This document shows, piece by piece, positions 29,160 through 37,854 of a stretch of DNA of 64,000 bases. The translations under genes were made by a program, and so were the position numbers. Within the stretch, counting starts at the first letter, position 1. Every line of letters starts with the position of its first letter. Origin of the DNA: Candidatus Brachybacterium merdavium (lineage in GTDB: Bacteria; Actinomycetota; Actinomycetes; Actinomycetales; Dermabacteraceae); the NCBI GenBank assembly GCA_019118275.1, contig DWZH01000053.1, positions 1 through 64,000 on the forward strand. The letters run 5' to 3'. A model generated the notes under the pieces. That model was not told the DNA's origin. It was given only the letters and a program-made list of their open reading frames with translations, and ran no database searches.

Positions 29160-29673
29160 GGTCATGCTCCTTCGTGTTGATGTCCGGCGTGGGGGCGGTG
29201 CAAGCGCCGATGCACGGCGCGGGCACAGCTCCCCGTCGTTCACTGCAACGCCAGCGAGGCCAGTTTTCTTCCAGTACGCCGGCCGCACTCGTCCCGACTC
29301 CCTGACGGATCTCGACAGGCCTCAACGAGACGCGGCGAGCCCCACCAGGCCTCGCCGGCCTCGAAAGGCCTTGTCGGGCCCCGACCGTTGCGTTATCGGG
29401 GTTCTCAGCTTTCAGAACCCCGATAACGCAACGGTCGACGACGAGGGGCCGCCGCAACAGTGGACGAGGGGCCGCCAGGTGGGCACAGGCCCCGAGGGCC
29501 GCGGCTGGTGCGCCGACCCCGTCCGACACACGCCCGCCAGCCCAGCGCGAGCGCCCTGGTGGTGGGGCCCGGGAGAATACCCGGGTAAAGCGCCCCAAGG
29601 GAACACTCAGACGGTGGCACCCGAGGAGAACTCCCAGATAGAGGCGCCCTGAGGAGCGCCGAACCCGAGCCCC
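29160..29673. other. Intergenic region with palindromic element B
   Basis: 514 bp between the kinase stop and the isomerase start, both reverse-strand. Besides the 56-bp palindrome it has a small hairpin CCCGGG-AGAATA-CCCGGG (29568-29585) and a GGCGC/GCGCC hairpin at about 29643-29660, close behind the kinase gene. No gene seen. The isomerase probably has its own promoter in this gap, but I cannot identify it. Confidence 0.5.
29382..29437. terminator. Long palindromic intergenic element B (perfect hairpin)
   Basis: Two perfect 24-bp arms (CGACCGTTGCG... to ...CGCAACGGTCG) around the 8-nt loop CAGCTTTC. It lies about 237 bp downstream of the kinase stop. It shares CCGTTGCG, GGGTT and AGAACCCC with element A at 3543-3593, while the 5-bp stem segment between them differs in a compensated way. 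Terminator or mobile palindrome. Confidence 0.7.
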
Positions 29674-31392
29674 TCAGTCGTCCAGCAGCTCCGAGAGGCG
29701 GGTGGCCATCCGGGAGAAGGAGACTGCGCCGGGGTCGGGGGTGCCCACGGACTTGTCGCCGTGGTTGCGGGCGCGGCCCTTGCTCGCGGCGATGTTCGCG
29801 GTGGCCTCGGCAGATTCGGTGGCCCGCGCGGCGCCGGTGGCGACCACCTGGGCGCGCGACTCCTCGGAGCCGGAGGCCTGGGCGAGGGCGATGGCCTCGC
29901 GGAAGGGGACCGCGGCGTCGACCATGGTCTTGTCCCCGGGCTTCGCCCCGCCCAGGCGCTCGACGGCCTCGACCGCCTGCACCAGACCGGTCAGCAGCTG
30001 GTCATCGCTCACTGCCCGGTCGTCCTGGAAGGCACTGCCAACGCTGGTCAGTGCCGCGCCCCACAGGGCCCCAGAGGTGCCGCCGGCCTCAGCGGACCAG
30101 GCGGCACCGGCCTGAACCAGCACGGTGCGGGCTCCACTGCCTCGGTCCACGGCGCGCTGGGCGGCGGACCGGGCGGCACGGGAGCCGATCACCATCCCCT
30201 TGCCGTGGTCGCCGTCGCCGGCGATCGCATCCATCTGGCCCAGCTCGGGCTCCAGCTCACCGAGCAGGGACTCGAGCTCACCGAGGATCTCGGCGATGCG
30301 CTGCGCAGAGCCCTGCGACTCGGCGGTGGCATCGGGGATCGGATCCTCGCCGGGGGTGTAGATCTCGGTGCGCTCCTCGCCCAGGTCGCCGTCGACGGTG
30401 CCGCCGCGGCGGAAGGCCGGCGCATCGGCCGGGGCCAGCCAGAGCTGCTCGAGCTCTTCGTCCAGCCTCGTCACCGTCAGGGAGAGCCCGGCCATGTCCA
30501 GGCTGGTCACGTGCTCACCGACCTCGGGGCGCACCACCGTCAGGCCTGCTTCCTCCAGGAGCTGCGAGGCGTGCTTCCACACCACGAACATCTCCTCGTA
30601 CTTCACGGTGCCCAGGCCGTTGAGCACCACGGCGACACGGTCGGAGTCCAGCTCGGGCGTCTCGGCGAGCACTCCGTCGACGAGGGTCTGCGCGAGCTCG
30701 CGGGCGGTGGGCATCGGCTTCTCGTCGATGCCGGGTTCACCGTGGATACCCAGGCCGATGGCCATCGTGCCCTCGGGCACGTGGAACAGGGCGTCCTCTG
30801 CCCCCGGCAGGGTGCAGCCGTCGAAGGCGACGCCGAGGGAACGGGTGGCGTCATTGGCCTTCCAGGCGAGTCGTTCGGCGTTGTCGAGGTCAGCGCCGGC
30901 CTGGATGGCGGCGCCGGCGATCTTGAACACCGGCAGGTCCCCCGCGATCCCGCGCCGGTCGCGGTGCTCGCCCTTCTCCCCGGAGGCGATGTCGTCGCTG
31001 ACGGCGACGATGCGCACGTCGATGCCCTCGGCGCGCAGCTTCTCGGCGGCGGCCCCGAAGTGCAGCACGTCGCCCGCGTAGTGGCCGAATCCCAGGATCA
31101 CACCGCCGCCGTTGTCGGCGTTGCGGGCCACCGCATGGACCTGGTCGGACGACGGCGAGGAGAAGATGTTCCCGCAGGGCGCGCCATGGGCGAAACCAGG
31201 GCCCACCCAGCCAGCGAAGGCCGGGTAATGGCCCGACCCCCCGCCGACCACGAGGGCCGGTTGCCCGGCCGGGGTGGCCTGCTTGCGCACCACTCCGCCG
31301 TGCACTCGCAGCAGCTCCTCAGGGTGGGCTGCCACCAGGCCTTCCACGGCGTCGGCGGGGAAGGACGTCGGATCGTCGAACAGGTAGGTCAT
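29674..31392 (-). CDS. DhaK-DhaL fusion kinase, probable erythrulose kinase
   Basis: 572 residues. A DhaK domain (about 1-330) has GGGSGHYPAF and the substrate-binding histidine H217 in GLGIHGEPG. A DhaL domain (about 365-572) has the ATP/Mg motif GDGDHGKGM at 392-400. This is the ATP-dependent single-chain form, not the PTS-dependent one. Relatives phosphorylate dihydroxyacetone; in the tetritol pathway of M. smegmatis they phosphorylate D- or L-erythrulose. Beside an EltD-type dehydrogenase and an RpiB-type isomerase, erythrulose is the best guess. The ATG at 31392 overlaps the transporter stop by 4 bp and follows GGAGAG. Confidence 0.82.
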   Translation of the reverse strand: MTYLFDDPTSFPADAVEGLVAAHPEELLRVHGGVVRKQATPAGQPALVVGGGSGHYPAFAGWVGPGFAHGAPCGNIFSSPSSDQVHAVARNADNGGGVILGFGHYAGDVLHFGAAAEKLRAEGIDVRIVAVSDDIASGEKGEHRDRRGIAGDLPVFKIAGAAIQAGADLDNAERLAWKANDATRSLGVAFDGCTLPGAEDALFHVPEGTMAIGLGIHGEPGIDEKPMPTARELAQTLVDGVLAETPELDSDRVAVVLNGLGTVKYEEMFVVWKHASQLLEEAGLTVVRPEVGEHVTSLDMAGLSLTVTRLDEELEQLWLAPADAPAFRRGGTVDGDLGEERTEIYTPGEDPIPDATAESQGSAQRIAEILGELESLLGELEPELGQMDAIAGDGDHGKGMVIGSRAARSAAQRAVDRGSGARTVLVQAGAAWSAEAGGTSGALWGAALTSVGSAFQDDRAVSDDQLLTGLVQAVEAVERLGGAKPGDKTMVDAAVPFREAIALAQASGSEESRAQVVATGAARATESAEATANIAASKGRARNHGDKSVGTPDPGAVSFSRMATRLSELLDD

Positions 31393-32903
31393 CGTGTTCT
31401 CTCCAGGTGAAGGGGCGGGCGGGAGGTCCGCAGGGCGTTGAGGGGTCGAGGGCGGAGGATTCGCGCGGCGGCCCGGGGCGCACTGGCGGGCGGGCTGGCC
31501 GGAGGATCCGCGCCGCCGGGCGGTGCGGGCGGGATCAGGACGCGGGCTGTTCCTCCTCGGTGCCCCCCGTCCGTGATGGTCCCGCCCTTCAGGCGGGGCT
31601 GCTCGACCTTCAGGAAGTAGGTCATGACGAACGCGGCCGCGTAGAGCACCACGAACGCCCAGACGACGCCGACGTTGCCTCCCCACGGCCGGACCGCAGC
31701 GACCACCGCCGACCCCAGGAAGGTCGCCCCGCCGGCGGCGGTGGTGTACATGGCCATGGCGGCGCCGGTGTGCCGGGGCGCCAGGGCGGGCATGATCGCG
31801 CCCAGGGGCACGAACCCGGCCAGCAGGATGCCGAAGACAGTGCCGGCGATCACGGCCACCACGAACCCCCAGTCGGAGCCGGCCGGGACCCAGTGCGGAA
31901 CGTACCACCAGGCCAACAGGCCGATCGCGGAGCCGAGGATGCCGAACCAGCGCACGGTGAAGGTCCAGCCGAAACGGTCGCCGATCGCGCCGAAGACGGC
32001 ATTGAACGCGATGTTGCCGCCGAAGACGACCGAGGTCATCAGCAGCCAGCGGGACTGGCCCCAGCCGAGGGTCTCGGCGATCACGGTGGGCAGGATGATG
32101 AACATCCCGAACTGCGGGGCGGTGTTGATCAGGCGGGTCAGGAAGCCCATCATCACGCGGTGGTTGGTCAGCGACAGCCGCAGGCCGGCCAGGATCACCT
32201 GCGCGTTGGTCTCGCCCTCAGGGGCCAGGCGCTTGGTGCCATGCTCCTCGCGCACGCCGATCCGGGCCACCAGGAATCCGGCCAGCACGATCGCGGAGGA
32301 GGCGACCATCGCCCAGCGCTCACCGCTGAAACCACCGCCGAAGGCGGGGATCAGGAAGACCGCGACCAGGGAGCCCAGGGTGGGCAGACCGCCGGTGAAC
32401 ATGACGTAGAACCAGCCCACCGCGGTGCCGTTGCGTTCCTGGGGGACCACCGCGTTGATCCATACCAGGAAGGCGAAGGCGAACAGCGGGAAGCCGAAGC
32501 CGCGCATGAAGTAGGTGACCCCGACCAGCGCGATCGAGCCGGTGGCCAGCGCGGCGATGAAGGCGGCCTGGAAGACCAGCCAGACCACCAGGCCAAGCAG
32601 CATCACGCGCTGTGGGCCCCATAGGTCCGAGAAGGCGCCGGCCAGGTAGGAACCGATCAGGCTGGCCAGGCTGTAGAGGGTGATGATCGTGGCGGCGAGG
32701 TTGATCTTCTCGTCGCCGCCGCCGAACACATTGGCCATGTGGGGGGAGACGAAGTTGGTCTCCACGGCGTTGCCGGTCATGAAGATCAGCACGCCGAGGA
32801 ACCCCCATCGCAGCACGTGGGGGATGCCGATGCGGTCCAGGAATGTCTCGTCGGCGCTTCCCGGTGTGGGCACCTCGTCCCTCGTCGTGGACGCAGAGGT
32901 CAT
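31389..32903 (-). CDS. MFS transporter (RbtT/DalT-like polyol permease)
   Basis: 504 residues with 12 predicted membrane helices and an N-terminus of about 30 polar residues. The sequence GNAVETNFVSPHMANVFGGG at the first helix and the SDLWGPQRVML loop resemble polyol permeases of the ribitol/arabitol type. The last 55 residues are a Pro/Ala/Arg-rich cytoplasmic tail beyond the fold, running into the kinase start. ATG at 32903 is chosen: AAGGAG lies 9 nt upstream, and the earlier ATG at 32921 precedes that site. It is cotranscribed with the kinase and probably brings in a tetritol or tetrulose. Confidence 0.82.
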   Translation of the reverse strand: MTSASTTRDEVPTPGSADETFLDRIGIPHVLRWGFLGVLIFMTGNAVETNFVSPHMANVFGGGDEKINLAATIITLYSLASLIGSYLAGAFSDLWGPQRVMLLGLVVWLVFQAAFIAALATGSIALVGVTYFMRGFGFPLFAFAFLVWINAVVPQERNGTAVGWFYVMFTGGLPTLGSLVAVFLIPAFGGGFSGERWAMVASSAIVLAGFLVARIGVREEHGTKRLAPEGETNAQVILAGLRLSLTNHRVMMGFLTRLINTAPQFGMFIILPTVIAETLGWGQSRWLLMTSVVFGGNIAFNAVFGAIGDRFGWTFTVRWFGILGSAIGLLAWWYVPHWVPAGSDWGFVVAVIAGTVFGILLAGFVPLGAIMPALAPRHTGAAMAMYTTAAGGATFLGSAVVAAVRPWGGNVGVVWAFVVLYAAAFVMTYFLKVEQPRLKGGTITDGGHRGGTARVLIPPAPPGGADPPASPPASAPRAAARILRPRPLNALRTSRPPLHLERTR

Positions 32904-33006
32904 GAGCAGGCGCTCCTTCATATGGCGGGATGAGCGGCGGGGCGAGGCCGGACCCCTTGAGCCCGAATCGGCCGCTCCGCCTTCTTCTTCTTGCAGGTGA
33001 CGGACG

Positions 33007-33036
33007 ACGCTAGAGCCGGGGCGGAACAGGCGTCAA
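33007..33036 (-). promoter_or_regulatory. Promoter of the MFS-kinase operon
   Basis: On the reverse strand TTGACG (33036-33031), an 18-bp spacer and TAGCGT (33012-33007). Transcription would start near 33000, giving a leader of about 97 nt with an AAGAAGAAGAAGG purine tract. The -35 lies in the loop of the hairpin that ends the upstream binding-protein gene. Confidence 0.6.
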
Positions 33037-33057
33037 AGACGTCTGCTCCGCCCCGGC
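33015..33057 (-). terminator. Hairpin terminator after the sugar-binding protein gene
   Basis: GCCGGGGCGGA (33015-33025) pairs with TCCGCCCCGGC (33047-33057), with further pairing of CAGGCGTC and GACGTCTG inside. It begins 20 bp after the binding-protein stop. It overlaps the promoter of the next operon. Confidence 0.75.
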
Positions 33058-33076
33058 CGCGCCTTCCCGTCGAGGA

Positions 33077-34069
33077 TCACTCCTCGTAGATGAAATCGTC
33101 GACCATGTTGTCGACGTTGTCCTCAGTGATGAGGATGCAGTCGAACGCCTGCTTCTCCTCCTCCGGTTCGGTTCCGTTGGTGAGGAAGTCGTCGGCCATC
33201 TCGATGACCTTCTCGGCGAACTCAGCGACCGGCTGCAGCACCGTGTAGGCCAGCTCCCCGTTCTTGATCGACTCGATGGCATCGGGTGAACCGTCGAACC
33301 CTCCGACGACGATCCCCTCGAAAGCATCGGCCTCCTTCAGTGCCGCGATCGCCCCGAGTGCCATCTCGTCGTTGCCCGAGATGATGCCTGAGATGTCGGG
33401 ATGCGCTTGGAGCAGGGTCTGTGCCTTGTCCCGCCCCTCGGTGCGGTCCCAGTTGGCGACCTCCTCGCCCACCTTCTCCAGGTCGGGGTATTGGGTGATG
33501 GTGGTCTCGAAACCATTGGAGCGGGTCTGGGCATTGTTGTCCGAGGGCAGACCGAACAGCTCGACGTATTCCCCCTCCTCCTCCATGCGCGAGACCCATT
33601 CCTCCGCGCCGATGGCGGCGCCCTGGGCGTTGTTCGAGACCAGCTGGGCCTTGGCCAGGCCGGACTCGTTGATCTCGGCATTGATGAGGAAGACGGGGAT
33701 GTCGGCGTCCAGCACCTTCTTCACCGCGCCGATTGAGCCGTCGGCGTCGGCCGGGTCCATGATCATCGCGACCGACTGGTTGGAGATCGCGGTGTCCACC
33801 AGGCTGTTCTCCTCGTTGGTGTCACCCTTATGGGCGCCGACGGTGGCGCTGTATCCCAGCTCCTCGGCCTTCGCGGCGGCGAGATCGCCCTCGGTCTTCC
33901 AGTACGGGTTGGACGGATCGTTGACGATGATGGTGATCAGACCACCCTCGTCGCCCCCGCCGGACTCGCCTTGGGCATCGGTGTCGTCATCGGAGTCGCT
34001 CGCGCAGGCGGCGAGACCGGCCGCGGCGGCGCCGACACCGATGGTGGAGAGAAACTTCCTGCGGTCCAT
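33077..34069 (-). CDS. Sugar-binding lipoprotein, ribose type (type 1 periplasmic fold)
   Basis: 330 residues. MDRRKFLSTIGV...LAAC is a twin-arginine lipoprotein signal with cysteine 22. The mature protein has the RbsB-like fold (NDPSNPYWKTEGDLAAAKAE, IMDPADADGSIGAVKKVLDA, GISGNDEMALGA-type hinge). It is the last gene of the DUF2291-ATPase-permease-binding protein operon, so it is the receptor of that importer. In the tetritol locus of M. smegmatis such a protein binds threitol and erythritol; the same ligand is likely here. Confidence 0.88.
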   Translation of the reverse strand: MDRRKFLSTIGVGAAAAGLAACASDSDDDTDAQGESGGGDEGGLITIIVNDPSNPYWKTEGDLAAAKAEELGYSATVGAHKGDTNEENSLVDTAISNQSVAMIMDPADADGSIGAVKKVLDADIPVFLINAEINESGLAKAQLVSNNAQGAAIGAEEWVSRMEEEGEYVELFGLPSDNNAQTRSNGFETTITQYPDLEKVGEEVANWDRTEGRDKAQTLLQAHPDISGIISGNDEMALGAIAALKEADAFEGIVVGGFDGSPDAIESIKNGELAYTVLQPVAEFAEKVIEMADDFLTNGTEPEEEKQAFDCILITEDNVDNMVDDFIYEE

Positions 34070-34162
34070 GATGGGTTCCTTTCGGTCAGAGCACGATATT
34101 CGGATCTCGGTCGGGTCGGGGCAGGTGAGCGGCTTTCGGCACGGGGCTACGCCGTGCGGCGG

Positions 34163-35464
34163 TCAGGAGGTCGTGTCCTCGTCTCTCGAGGCATCCGGCG
34201 GTCCGGAGGTCCCGCCGTCACGATGGGAAGGAGCATCGGGGCTCGGCCCGGGGCCCGCGTCGGCGGTTCGCCGGGAGGTGCCGGGATCCGGGTCCTCGCG
34301 GCCCGCGGCCGAGTCCGCCTCGTCGATCCCGGCGCCGTTGGCGTCGACGTCTCCCGCTGCGGGCACGGTTTTCCTCTCCGGCTTCGAGGCGGTCTTCTTC
34401 GCCCCGCGGCGACCCCGGCCGCCGTACTGGAGGTTGTTCAGCAGAACGGCGACGACGATCACGGCACCCACGAACACCGTCTGCCAGTACTCGGACATGC
34501 CCACGATCACCAGACCGTCCGAGAGGAAGCCGATGACGAAGGCGCCCAACAGGGTGCCGCGCACGTTGCCACGGCCGCCGGAGAGCACCGCACCACCGAT
34601 CACGACCGCGGCGATGGCCGTCAGCTCGTAGGTGTTGCCTGCGTTGGGGCTGGCCGAGGTGAGGGTCGAGGCAAGGACCAGGCCCGCGATGGCCGAGCAC
34701 AGCCCGGAGATCACGTAGACCCAGACCTTCACGGTCCGCACCGGCACGCCCGAGAGCTGCGCGGCGCGGTCATTGCCGCCGGTGGCGTACAGCCAGCGGC
34801 CGAAGGTGGTGCGGCTGAGCAGCAGTGCGATGCCGAGGGCGACCACCGCCATGATGATCACGCCGACGGGAATGCCCAGGATGCGGTTGAAGCCGAGCCA
34901 CTCGAAGCCCGTGTTCCCCAGCGCCGGGTCGCCCTGGATACCGTTGACGGTCAGGCCGTCGGTCATCAGCAGTGCGGCTCCTCGGACCACGTAGAGCATG
35001 CCCAGGGTGGCGACGAACGGCGCCACGTTGAACCGTGCGACGAGCACCCCGTTGATCAGTCCGATGAGGCCGCCCACCGCGACGGAGATGAGCACGGCGA
35101 CCGGGACGCTCGGGTACAGCGTCACCCCGAACATGGCGATCGGGACCCCTTTGAGCAGGTACCCGCCGACCACGGCGCTGAACCCCAGAGTCGAGCCCAC
35201 GGACAGGTCGATCCCACCGGTCAGCACCACCATGAGCATGCCCAGCGACAGCAGCGCGAAGATCGCTACGTGGGAGGACATGATCAACACGTTGTTCACC
35301 GTCAGGTAGTTCGGCGACAGGATCGTGAAGACCACGATGATCACGGCGAGAGCCAGGAACGCCCGTCCCTCGACCAGGAGTTTCGAGACATCGAGCTTCT
35401 TGAGGCGTGAGTCTGCAGTGGCAGTGGATGTCATTGCGCTTTCGGCTCCTTGGTTCCAGCTCAT
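34163..35464 (-). CDS. Ribose-type ABC transporter permease
   Basis: 433 residues. The core is RbsC-like (LTGGIDLSVGSTLGFSAVVGG, GVLVARFNVAPFVATLGMLY and ATGGNDRAAQLSGVPVRTVK), with about ten membrane helices. The last 100 residues form a long, charged, Pro/Asp/Ser-rich cytoplasmic tail that typical RbsC proteins lack. The ATG at 35464 overlaps the ATPase stop (ATGA); a second ATG at 35434 behind AAGGAG (11 nt) may be the main start. Confidence 0.9.
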   Translation of the reverse strand: MSWNQGAESAMTSTATADSRLKKLDVSKLLVEGRAFLALAVIIVVFTILSPNYLTVNNVLIMSSHVAIFALLSLGMLMVVLTGGIDLSVGSTLGFSAVVGGYLLKGVPIAMFGVTLYPSVPVAVLISVAVGGLIGLINGVLVARFNVAPFVATLGMLYVVRGAALLMTDGLTVNGIQGDPALGNTGFEWLGFNRILGIPVGVIIMAVVALGIALLLSRTTFGRWLYATGGNDRAAQLSGVPVRTVKVWVYVISGLCSAIAGLVLASTLTSASPNAGNTYELTAIAAVVIGGAVLSGGRGNVRGTLLGAFVIGFLSDGLVIVGMSEYWQTVFVGAVIVVAVLLNNLQYGGRGRRGAKKTASKPERKTVPAAGDVDANGAGIDEADSAAGREDPDPGTSRRTADAGPGPSPDAPSHRDGGTSGPPDASRDEDTTS

Positions 35465-37002
35465 ACGGTGACAGACTCGCCGGAGGCGGCCATGATGTCT
35501 TCCTTGTCCGCGTCGGGCCCGAACTCGGCAGAGATCCTGCCGCGGTGGAGCACGATGATGCGATGGGCGATGCTGAGGCTCTCCTCGACCTCGGAGGTGG
35601 AGTAGACCACTGCCAGCCCCTGCCGGGCGTACTCGGCGAGCAAACCGAAGACCTCGGCCTTCGCACCGATGTCGATCCCGCGGCTGGGCTCGTCCAGCAG
35701 CAGCACGCCCGGCACTGTGGCCAGCACCTTGCCGATGACGACCTTCTGCTGGTTCCCGCCGGAAAGGGATCCGATGCCCAGCGAGGGGTCGCTGGTCTTG
35801 ACGGTGACGTCCTTGACGATCCGCTCGACGAGCGTCGCCTCCTTGCGGCGTGACAGCAGCCCGCGGGTGAGGAACTGCCGGATGCTGGCGAGGGTCAGGT
35901 TGTGAGCGATACTCATGGTCTGCACCAGACCGTCGCGCTGTCTGTCCTCGGGCACCAGGCCGATGCCCATCTCGATGCGCCGGCCGATCGACTCGTCGTG
36001 GAGCTGCTCACCGCGGTACCGGATCGAGCCGGCGATCACCTCGCCGCGGCCGGCCACGGCCTCTAGCAGCTCGGTCCGGCCCGCGCCCATGAGCCCGTAC
36101 AGGCACACGATCTCGCCACCACGCACATCCAGCGACAGGTCGTCGACGACCGCGCGATCGGGGACGTCGGGGTCGCGGATCGAGAGGTTCTGCACCTGCA
36201 GGACGGGCTCGGTCATCTCGTGCCCCTCCGGGGGCGACCCCAGGTCGAAGTTCTCCCCCACCATGTGCCGCACGATCCATCCCAGATCGATCTCCGCGCG
36301 GGTGCTGCGCGCCGTCATGGAGCCGTCGCGCAGCACCACCGCATGATCGGTGACCCGGAGCGCCTCCTCGAGATGATGGGAGATGTACACCAGTGACACC
36401 CCGCGGGCCTTCAGATCCGCGATGATGCCGAACAGGATCTCCACCTCGGTGGCGGCGAGCGCTGACGTCGGCTCGTCCATGATCAAGATGCGGGCGTCGA
36501 TGGACAGGGCACGAGCGATCTCCACGATCTGCTGCTGACCCACCCGCAGGTCCCCTACCGGGGTGGTGGGGTCGGCGTCGAGCCGCATGCCCTCCAGCAG
36601 CTCAGCGGTCTGGCGATTCTCCTCCGCGAAGTCGACACCGGTGGGACCGGAGATCTCGCGCCCCAGGAAGATGTTGTCGCGGATGGAGAGGTTCGGGGCG
36701 AGGCTGAGTTCCTGGTGGATGATCGCGATCCCGTGCTCACGGGCCCTGTTCGTGTCGGCGAAGGTGACGGGCTCACCATCCAGCACGATCGTGCCGGAGG
36801 TGGGCTGTTCGACCCCGGAGAGGATCTTCATCAAGGTCGATTTCCCGGCGCCGTTCTCCCCGAACAGGGTGGTCACCGACCCACGGTGGACAGAGAAGTT
36901 CACGCCCTTGAGGGCCCGGGTGGCGCCGTAGTGCTTGACGATGTCGCGAGCCTCGAGGACCACTTCGGCCTCTGCGGCCGCTCCTGCACCGCGCATGTTC
37001 AT
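35461..37002 (-). CDS. Ribose-type ABC transporter ATPase (two-domain, RbsA-like)
   Basis: 513 residues with two ATP-binding domains. The first has Walker A GENGAGKST (48-56), signature LRVGQQQIVEIARAL and Walker B ILIMDEPTSAL. The second has the degenerate Walker A GLMGAGRTE usual in this family, LSGGNQQKVVIGK and VLLLDEPSRGID. It energises the neighbouring permease. Both ends overlap the adjacent genes by 4 bp, so stoichiometric expression with the DUF2291 protein and the permease is likely. Confidence 0.94.
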   Translation of the reverse strand: MNMRGAGAAAEAEVVLEARDIVKHYGATRALKGVNFSVHRGSVTTLFGENGAGKSTLMKILSGVEQPTSGTIVLDGEPVTFADTNRAREHGIAIIHQELSLAPNLSIRDNIFLGREISGPTGVDFAEENRQTAELLEGMRLDADPTTPVGDLRVGQQQIVEIARALSIDARILIMDEPTSALAATEVEILFGIIADLKARGVSLVYISHHLEEALRVTDHAVVLRDGSMTARSTRAEIDLGWIVRHMVGENFDLGSPPEGHEMTEPVLQVQNLSIRDPDVPDRAVVDDLSLDVRGGEIVCLYGLMGAGRTELLEAVAGRGEVIAGSIRYRGEQLHDESIGRRIEMGIGLVPEDRQRDGLVQTMSIAHNLTLASIRQFLTRGLLSRRKEATLVERIVKDVTVKTSDPSLGIGSLSGGNQQKVVIGKVLATVPGVLLLDEPSRGIDIGAKAEVFGLLAEYARQGLAVVYSTSEVEESLSIAHRIIVLHRGRISAEFGPDADKEDIMAASGESVTV

Positions 37003-37673
37003 TCGACCTCCAAGGTCGCGGGGGTGACCAGCCAGGCCTCGGGGTTGACCGCGGTGAACGCCCCGGTGATCGTCACCGTCTCCCCTTCCAGGCCGTCGAC
37101 ATCGACAGGCTCGATGACCTGCTCCTTCATCTCCTCGTTCAGCGCGGCTCCGGCGTCCTGGAATTCGATCTGGTTGGTGAACTGGCCGAAGTCGAGGTCT
37201 CCGGTCGCATCCCGCAGCTCGGTACCGTTGATGGCCGGTCCCGTCTGCACCCGCACTGTGATGCCCTCCGGCATGTCGTCGACGTCGAGATCCAGGATGC
37301 CCGACTCGTTCTCTTCGACCGTGCCCGTGAAGGACGTGGAGTAGACGGTCTTGCCGTCGACCTCGTTGCCGTGCTCCTCGGCGGTTCCCTCGGGGTCCGA
37401 TTCGAGCGCTTCGGCCAGTTCGGGGGCATCGACCGCGCGCTTGACGATGCCGGCCTGGATGTCGGGGAAGTTCTCGGCCCCGAAGGTCTCCTTGTCGAAG
37501 TCGGCGGTCTCGGCGGCGATCTCCTCGTCGGGGACCACCTTGGTGCCGACGACGACCAGGATCACGGCGAGAACCGTGATGATGACAGCGACCAGACGCC
37601 CGGTGTGGCGGCGCTGGGGCACCACCGGTGCCCGGGGGCCGGCGCCTGCGGAGTCGTCAGATGCTGTGCTCAT
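36999..37673 (-). CDS. DUF2291 family membrane-anchored protein
   Basis: 224 residues. One N-terminal membrane helix (about residues 27-43, LVAVIITVLAVILVVVG) follows a short cytoplasmic leader, and an extracytoplasmic domain follows (VDGKTVYSTSFTGTVEE, DLDFGQFTNQIEFQDAGAALN). This is the DUF2291 family, repeatedly found beside ribose-type importers including those of erythritol loci. Its role is unknown; an accessory or assembly subunit of the importer fits. ATG at 37673 is preferred because GGGAGG stands 9 nt upstream. TATCAT at 37698-37693 is a good -10 for the operon. Confidence 0.8.
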   Translation of the reverse strand: MSTASDDSAGAGPRAPVVPQRRHTGRLVAVIITVLAVILVVVGTKVVPDEEIAAETADFDKETFGAENFPDIQAGIVKRAVDAPELAEALESDPEGTAEEHGNEVDGKTVYSTSFTGTVEENESGILDLDVDDMPEGITVRVQTGPAINGTELRDATGDLDFGQFTNQIEFQDAGAALNEEMKEQVIEPVDVDGLEGETVTITGAFTAVNPEAWLVTPATLEVE

Positions 37674-37800
37674 GGGACAGAGCCTCCCTGTCATGATAGG
37701 GCGTGGTCCGCGGCGAGACCGCCGGGACCGTCAGGGCCCGCGGGGACCCTCCCGCGATGGGAGACGAGCGGTCCGCGCCGGGCGGGGGTGGCACCAGATG

Positions 37801-37845
37801 CCGGCAACCCCCGGGGCGTGCGATGTCACCCGGGGATGTTGCCGG
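37801..37845 (-). terminator. Hairpin terminator after eltD
   Basis: CCGGCAAC plus CCCCGGG (37801-37815) pairs with CCCGGGG and GTTGCCGG (37829-37845), with small bulges. It starts 10 bp after the dehydrogenase stop, separating eltD from the importer operon. Confidence 0.75.
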
Positions 37846-37854
37846 TCGGGTGGT

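Noticed and set aside
31389..31560. Possible frameshift at the end of the MFS polyol permease
   Set aside because: The Pro/Ala tail is unusual, but it stays in frame to an ATGA overlap with the kinase start, so a frameshift is not needed to explain it.
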